Shown piece after piece: positions 60,315 to 64,000 of a stretch of DNA of 64,000 nucleotides. The position numbers were made by a program, and so were the translations under genes. Position 1 is the stretch's first letter. Each line of letters opens with the position of its first letter. A model generated the notes under the pieces. It did no database searches. It saw only the letters and a list, made by a program, of their open reading frames with translations, and had not been told where the DNA came from. Where the stretch lies: positions 62,001 through 126,000 of the forward strand of contig NZ_QFRI01000001.1 of NCBI RefSeq assembly GCF_003143755.1. Direction: 5' to 3'. This DNA is from Algibacter marinivivus (GTDB taxonomy: Bacteria > Bacteroidota > Bacteroidia > Flavobacteriales > Flavobacteriaceae).

Positions 60315-61892
60315 ATGAAAAAACTATTTACATTAATTCTATTACTATTTATCACAATGTCTTTTGCACAAGATGTTTCTATTACAAAAAGTGACATTTT
60401 TAAGGACAAGAAAAAAAATTCATATTTATCATTTACGCTTGAAGCAGATGATGGAGGTATAGTAACCATAAGATCATACCATGGAGGTATGCAACAAAAA
60501 CTTAAAGGCTATTACATTCAATATTTTGATAGCAACCTGAAGGAAGTTAAAACTCTTGATTATGAAGTTAAAAATAAAACTATAAAAAATGCTTTTTTAA
60601 AAAACGACAAACTACATCTTATAGAAATTGAAGAGCTTAAAAAGGAAAAATCTATTGCAATAAATATATCATCATCAGAAATTAATAGTTTAAGTTTTTC
60701 ATCTCAAAACTTACTTAAGTTTTCTGAAGATAACATCAAAGACTATTTTGGAGTATTTATATTTCCATTTTTTATAAATAATGGTTGGGGACAAGCTGAT
60801 GGTAATCATATGGGAGAGGTTATTTTCTCACTAAACAAAAAGTTTTTTGCCATAAATTTTGATATTAAAAATAAAGACAAAGAAACCCATAAAGTATTTG
60901 TTTTTAATGACAATTTTGAGCTTGTTTATGATAAACTAATTACTAAAAATATTAAAGACAGGCTATTTGAATACAATAGTTTTGAAGTAGATGATGAAGA
61001 TGGTACTGTATATTTTCTTGGTAAATCCTTTGAAAAAAATTCAAAAAGAACTAAAAAAGGTGGAAAAGTAAATTACCATTTTGAATTATATAAAGTTAAT
61101 GCAGAATCGGTTGAAAGCACTAGTTTTAAAACTACTGGAAAATTAATAGAATCTTTACAATTATTAAAAAATGAAGATAGGTTAATTTGCACTGGTTTTT
61201 TCGGAAATGACAAAGAACATAAAATCAATGGTGTTTGCATTTATGATTTAAATCCTACTACGTTAGACATAAATTATAGTAAATTCAATGAGTTTTCAGA
61301 AAAATTCTTGAGTGATAAATACGGAGAAAAAAACAGAAAAAAGAAACGTAAAAAGGAAAAAGGAATTGACAATATAGAATTTAAAGGTGTTTACCTAATG
61401 GGCAATAATGACCTTGTAATAAATGCTGAAGAGTTTTTTATAACGACACATACAATGTCGAGTGTAAATGGAGGTATGAGAACTTATACAGTATACCACT
61501 TTAATGATATTATGACTCTAAGACTAGATGCTAATGGTGACTTAAAATGGGCAAGAAATATTAATAAGTCTCAAACAGGTTTTACAACTAGTTCTTTTAC
61601 TACACTTCCTGTAAACGAGTCTACTTACTTTTTTATAAACTGCTCAGATAAAATAAAAAGAGTTAGCAAAGACAAAATTTATTTTAGCCAAACATCATCA
61701 AAAAAGTCTAATCTATATATCATCTCTCTTGATGAAAACGGGAACTATGATTACAAAAAATTAATTGATGATAAAGAATCAAAAGTTTATTACAAAGTAA
61801 ATAATGGTATTCCAAATTTAGAGAAGAAAACTGTTTTCTTGCTAGGTGAACGAAAGAAAAATGGAAGAATCATTAAACTGAAAGTCGATTAA
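60315..61892 (+). CDS. Secreted or periplasmic protein of unknown function
   Basis: The 525-residue protein has a signal peptide (LFTLILLLFITMSFAQ) and a strand-rich body without a domain I recognise. It has a lysine-rich stretch at about 337-350 (KYGEKNRKKKRKKEKG) and alternating segments such as NTKFFAINFDIKNKDKETHKVFVF and YTVYHFNDIMTLRLDANGDLKWARNINKSQ, suggestive of a propeller. The end LGERKKNGRIIKLKVD is not a T9SS tail. The gene lies exactly between an 89-bp antiporter remnant and the intact antiporter gene, which suggests it arrived with a local duplication. Confidence 0.75.
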   Translation: MKKLFTLILLLFITMSFAQDVSITKSDIFKDKKKNSYLSFTLEADDGGIVTIRSYHGGMQQKLKGYYIQYFDSNLKEVKTLDYEVKNKTIKNAFLKNDKLHLIEIEELKKEKSIAINISSSEINSLSFSSQNLLKFSEDNIKDYFGVFIFPFFINNGWGQADGNHMGEVIFSLNKKFFAINFDIKNKDKETHKVFVFNDNFELVYDKLITKNIKDRLFEYNSFEVDDEDGTVYFLGKSFEKNSKRTKKGGKVNYHFELYKVNAESVESTSFKTTGKLIESLQLLKNEDRLICTGFFGNDKEHKINGVCIYDLNPTTLDINYSKFNEFSEKFLSDKYGEKNRKKKRKKEKGIDNIEFKGVYLMGNNDLVINAEEFFITTHTMSSVNGGMRTYTVYHFNDIMTLRLDANGDLKWARNINKSQTGFTTSSFTTLPVNESTYFFINCSDKIKRVSKDKIYFSQTSSKKSNLYIISLDENGNYDYKKLIDDKESKVYYKVNNGIPNLEKKTVFLLGERKKNGRIIKLKVD

Positions 61893-61910
61893 ATTCTTCA
61901 AAATCTAAAC

Positions 61911-61948
61911 TATAAACCTCCAATTCTTTTTTTGAATTAGGAGGTTTT
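61911..61948. terminator. Bidirectional terminator
   Basis: AAACCTCCAATTC and GAATTAGGAGGTTT are perfect arms around a T-run loop, followed by TTTCTTTTTT, between convergent genes. Confidence 0.85.
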
Positions 61949-61954
61949 TCTTTT

Positions 61955-62905
61955 TTAAAGCTTCCCGTGAGTAAACACCAAAAACATAAACACGCCATAG
62001 CAAACCACTAAAAAGAATCCTTTAGCTCTACTAATTTGGAAACGTTTAGGAAGAAATATTAACGGAATTAGAATTGCTGAAAAACCAAGCATCCAAAAAA
62101 TATCGTTTGATAATATTTGAGGTTCTGTAACTGGTATTGGTTTTACCAAAGATGTTAAACCTAAAACTGAAGCTATATTAAATATGTTCGAGCCTATAAG
62201 GTTTCCAAGAGAAATGGCTTTTTCTTGTTTTGCGGCTGCAATTACTGATGCTGCTAATTCTGGCACACTTGTTCCAATAGCTATTAAAGATACACCTATT
62301 ACAGCTTCACTAACCCCAACAGAACGTGCTATTTCTTTAGAGCCTTCAACCAACCATTCGCTTCCAAAATAAAGTGATGCTGCTCCGATTAATAACCATA
62401 GGCCAATTTTAAAGTTAGAAACGGTTGCTAAGGCATCATCAACCTCTTCTGAAACGGTATCTTTTTTTGCACTTCGGATGAGATAAACTAAAAATGTAAT
62501 TAATCCAGCAAATAAAATACCGCCTTCTATGGCTGTTAAAACATTATCATTCTTTAAAAAATAATAGAGCACAATGGAAAACACCATCATTACTGGCCAA
62601 TTAAGCTTGTAAAACGATTTATCTACAGCTATTGCTCCTACCATAGCTGTAATTCCTAAAACCAAACCAATGTTAGCTATGTTAGAGCCTACTACATTGT
62701 TAATAGCTATTGCTGGCGAACCAGAAAGTGCCGCTTGTAAGCTTACTAATAATTCTGGTGCAGAGGTTGCAAATGAAACCACCGTCATACCTATTACCAT
62801 TTTAGAAATACTAAACTTAAATGATAAGGCTACTGATGAGCGTACTAAAAACTCACCTCCTATTACTAACAATATAAAACCAAGGATAACCCAAAGGATG
62901 CTCAT
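61955..62905 (-). CDS. Calcium/sodium antiporter (YrbG-like)
   Basis: The 316-residue protein has about ten membrane helices in two inverted halves, each with an alpha repeat: GMTVVSFATSAPELLVSLQAAL with NNVVGSNIANIGLVLG, and GVSLIAIGTSVPELAASVIAAAKQ with GNLIGSNIFNIASVLG. The acidic residue in each SxPE motif coordinates cation. It belongs to the CaCA family and exchanges Ca2+ for Na+ (or K+). Its last 89 bp are also present as a remnant 1.8 kb away. Confidence 0.93.
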   Translation of the reverse strand: MSILWVILGFILLVIGGEFLVRSSVALSFKFSISKMVIGMTVVSFATSAPELLVSLQAALSGSPAIAINNVVGSNIANIGLVLGITAMVGAIAVDKSFYKLNWPVMMVFSIVLYYFLKNDNVLTAIEGGILFAGLITFLVYLIRSAKKDTVSEEVDDALATVSNFKIGLWLLIGAASLYFGSEWLVEGSKEIARSVGVSEAVIGVSLIAIGTSVPELAASVIAAAKQEKAISLGNLIGSNIFNIASVLGLTSLVKPIPVTEPQILSNDIFWMLGFSAILIPLIFLPKRFQISRAKGFFLVVCYGVFMFLVFTHGKL

Positions 62906-63044
62906 AAACTTATTTTTTTACGAAGATAAATGAAAGTAAAAAAAGTGATAAGTTAAAAGTAAAAAGTTTTTTGAAAACTTAAAATTTAGTTAAATAACTA
63001 TTAATTTAGTTGTGTAACTATAAAAATAGTTATAGGTTTGTAAT

Positions 63045-63125
63045 GCGTTAGGGATAGTAGCGGCATCCTTTTTTGAAGCATGAGAAAAAGATATAGCGAA
63101 TAGCCCGACCCTTGTGGTAACGCCC
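63045..63125 (-). repeat. Repeat family A, copy 6
   Basis: The minus strand starts GGGCGTTACCACAAGGGTCG and ends CTATCCCTAACGC. Unlike copies 1-5 it is not directly behind a stop codon: it lies between the divergent antiporter and blaI genes, its GGGCGTT end only 16 bp from the blaI ATG. Confidence 0.8.
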
Positions 63126-63141
63126 AAATATTTATTAGGAC

Positions 63142-63501
63142 ATGGAAAAATTAACCAATAAGGAAGAAGAAATTATGCATATTTTATGGAAGCTAGAAAA
63201 GGCTTTTGTGAAAGATGTGCTTGCAGAAATTAGCGAAGATAAACCGCATTACAACACGCTTTCTACCATTATTAGAAACTTAGAAGAGAAAGGTTATGTA
63301 GCTTATAATGCTTACGGGAAAACACACCAGTACTACCCTATTATTAAAAAGGAGGATTATAGAAAACGGTTTATGAGTAATGCAATAGATAGCTATTTTA
63401 ACAATTCTTATAAGAATGTAGTATCATTTTTTGCTAAGGAGGAAAAGATTAGCGTTGAAGAATTAAAGGAGATAATTAAACTTATTGAAAAAAACGAATA
63501 A
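63142..63501 (+). CDS. BlaI/MecI-family transcriptional repressor
   Basis: The 119-residue winged-helix protein begins LTNKEEEIMHILWKLEKAFVKDVL and has HYNTLSTIIRNLEEKGYVAYNAYGKTHQYYPIIKKEDY, the DNA-binding wing of BlaI/MecI/CopY repressors. A C-terminal helix pair dimerises. In the classical system it is cleaved after its BlaR1-type partner senses beta-lactam or wall stress; the partner gene follows 2 bp later. Confidence 0.92.
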   Translation: MEKLTNKEEEIMHILWKLEKAFVKDVLAEISEDKPHYNTLSTIIRNLEEKGYVAYNAYGKTHQYYPIIKKEDYRKRFMSNAIDSYFNNSYKNVVSFFAKEEKISVEELKEIIKLIEKNE

Positions 63502-63503
63502 CC

Positions 63504-64000
63504 ATGGAATATTTAATTAAAGCGAGTGGCGTTATTGCTGTTTTTTACCTGTTTTACAAGTTGCTTTTAGAGCGCGATACTTTTTTTAAATCTAACAGGT
63601 GGTTTTTACTTGTTGGTTTATTGATTGCTATAATTGTACCTAGTATTGTAATTCCTGTATATATTGAATATACGCCTATTGATGTATCTGAACTTACATT
63701 TGAAAATGTTGCAACTGCTCCCGCAAATTCTGGTTTAGAGTTTTGGGATTACGTTATTATAGCCTATGCATTAGGTGTTGTTTTCTTTTTTGGTAGATTT
63801 TTTGTTCAGATGTCATCCTTATTACTCCTTATTTTTAAGAATAAAAAGGAAAAACAAGGCAAGTATACTTATGTAAAAACCAAAACTGATATTTCTCCGT
63901 TTTCATTTTTTAATTGGATTGTTTACAACCCAACGCAGTTTAATAAAACAGAATTGAAGCAGATAATTGCTCATGAAAAAGTACATGCTAAACAATATCA
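63504..64000 (+). CDS. BlaR1-like M56 family metallopeptidase (partial)
   Basis: The ATG at 63504 opens a frame that runs off the window end (165 codons visible). It begins MEYLIKASGVIAVFYLFYKL, has membrane helices (including FLLVGLLIAIIVPSIVIPVY and YVIIAYALGVVFFFGRFF), KTDISPFSFFNWIVYNP, and reaches the zinc motif IIAHEKVHAKQY (HExxH) at the end of the window. These are typical of M56/BlaR1 sensors of Bacteroidota, where the C-terminus often carries TonB- or carboxypeptidase-like parts; this cannot be seen here. It forms a pair with the repressor gene. Confidence 0.9.
   Translation, partial: MEYLIKASGVIAVFYLFYKLLLERDTFFKSNRWFLLVGLLIAIIVPSIVIPVYIEYTPIDVSELTFENVATAPANSGLEFWDYVIIAYALGVVFFFGRFFVQMSSLLLLIFKNKKEKQGKYTYVKTKTDISPFSFFNWIVYNPTQFNKTELKQIIAHEKVHAKQY

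Overview
The window is a low-GC, AT-rich chromosomal segment of a Bacteroidota bacterium, almost certainly Flavobacteriaceae. The signs are type IX secretion (T9SS) C-terminal sorting tails, TAnnTTTG-type -7 promoter boxes with little Shine-Dalgarno signal, a GSIII plus GSII glutamine synthetase pair, and many families typical of the group (DUF4920, DUF4252, DUF4197, DUF3078, DUF6268, TlpA-like thioredoxins). I cannot name the genus. I see no tRNA, rRNA, CRISPR array, transposase, integrase or phage gene.

Layout. 1-9.3 kb: a T9SS-secreted protein, an acyltransferase-like membrane protein, an M28 peptidase/TfoX/DinB cluster, PPK2, a flavodoxin-like oxidoreductase, an NtrC-like regulator without a DNA-binding domain, an outer-membrane protein and an MscS channel. 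9.3-18.7 kb: an ABC exporter pair, grpE-dnaJ, YceI, an SDR39U1 epimerase, mnmD, a DUF4920 lipoprotein, ilvE and a MazG-like pyrophosphohydrolase. 18.8-31.4 kb: an accessory-looking locus with a five-gene operon (membrane protein, cytoplasmic trypsin-like protease, unknown protein, TPR histidine kinase, LuxR-type response regulator), then four cell-envelope or secreted genes, a stand-alone LuxR-type regulator and two tandem 28-residue microproteins. 31.5-46.9 kb: SRPBCC/GyrI protein, fluoride exporter, lipoproteins, an MFS exporter behind an apparent leader-peptide attenuator, glyoxalase, DJ-1, Lrp, the fused mutase IcmF, PurU, an OmpA protein and TlpA. 47-54 kb: a BtuF-like receptor, pyrF, prfA, a small ABC system, DUF3078 and purM. 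53.7-64 kb: an ECF sigma/serine hydrolase operon, divergent glutamine synthetases, an unknown secreted protein flanked by a partial gene duplication, a calcium/sodium antiporter, and a BlaI/BlaR1-like pair running off the end.

The most striking observation is a local regulon between 19 and 31 kb. Six transcription units each carry an 18-bp palindrome of the form ATMCCYAGTAMTGGGKAT. Its centre lies exactly 31.5 bp upstream of the first base of a TAnnTTTG-like -7 box in all six cases, so about -42 from the expected transcript start. This is the position of a NarL/LuxR-type activator. The two LuxR-type regulators encoded in the locus have similar recognition helices and are the obvious candidates. 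The operon probably senses a signal through the TPR kinase and switches on a set of envelope and secreted proteins.

Other points of note: a leader ORF, terminator and possible antiterminator in front of the MFS gene; six copies of an 80-165 bp structured repeat, five of them directly behind gene stop codons in the same orientation; a second hairpin repeat family mainly between convergent genes; short repeat-derived in-frame insertions in mnmD and icmF; a repeat that appears to have replaced the 5' end of a DUF1684 gene; and a DnaJ that keeps only zinc centre II.
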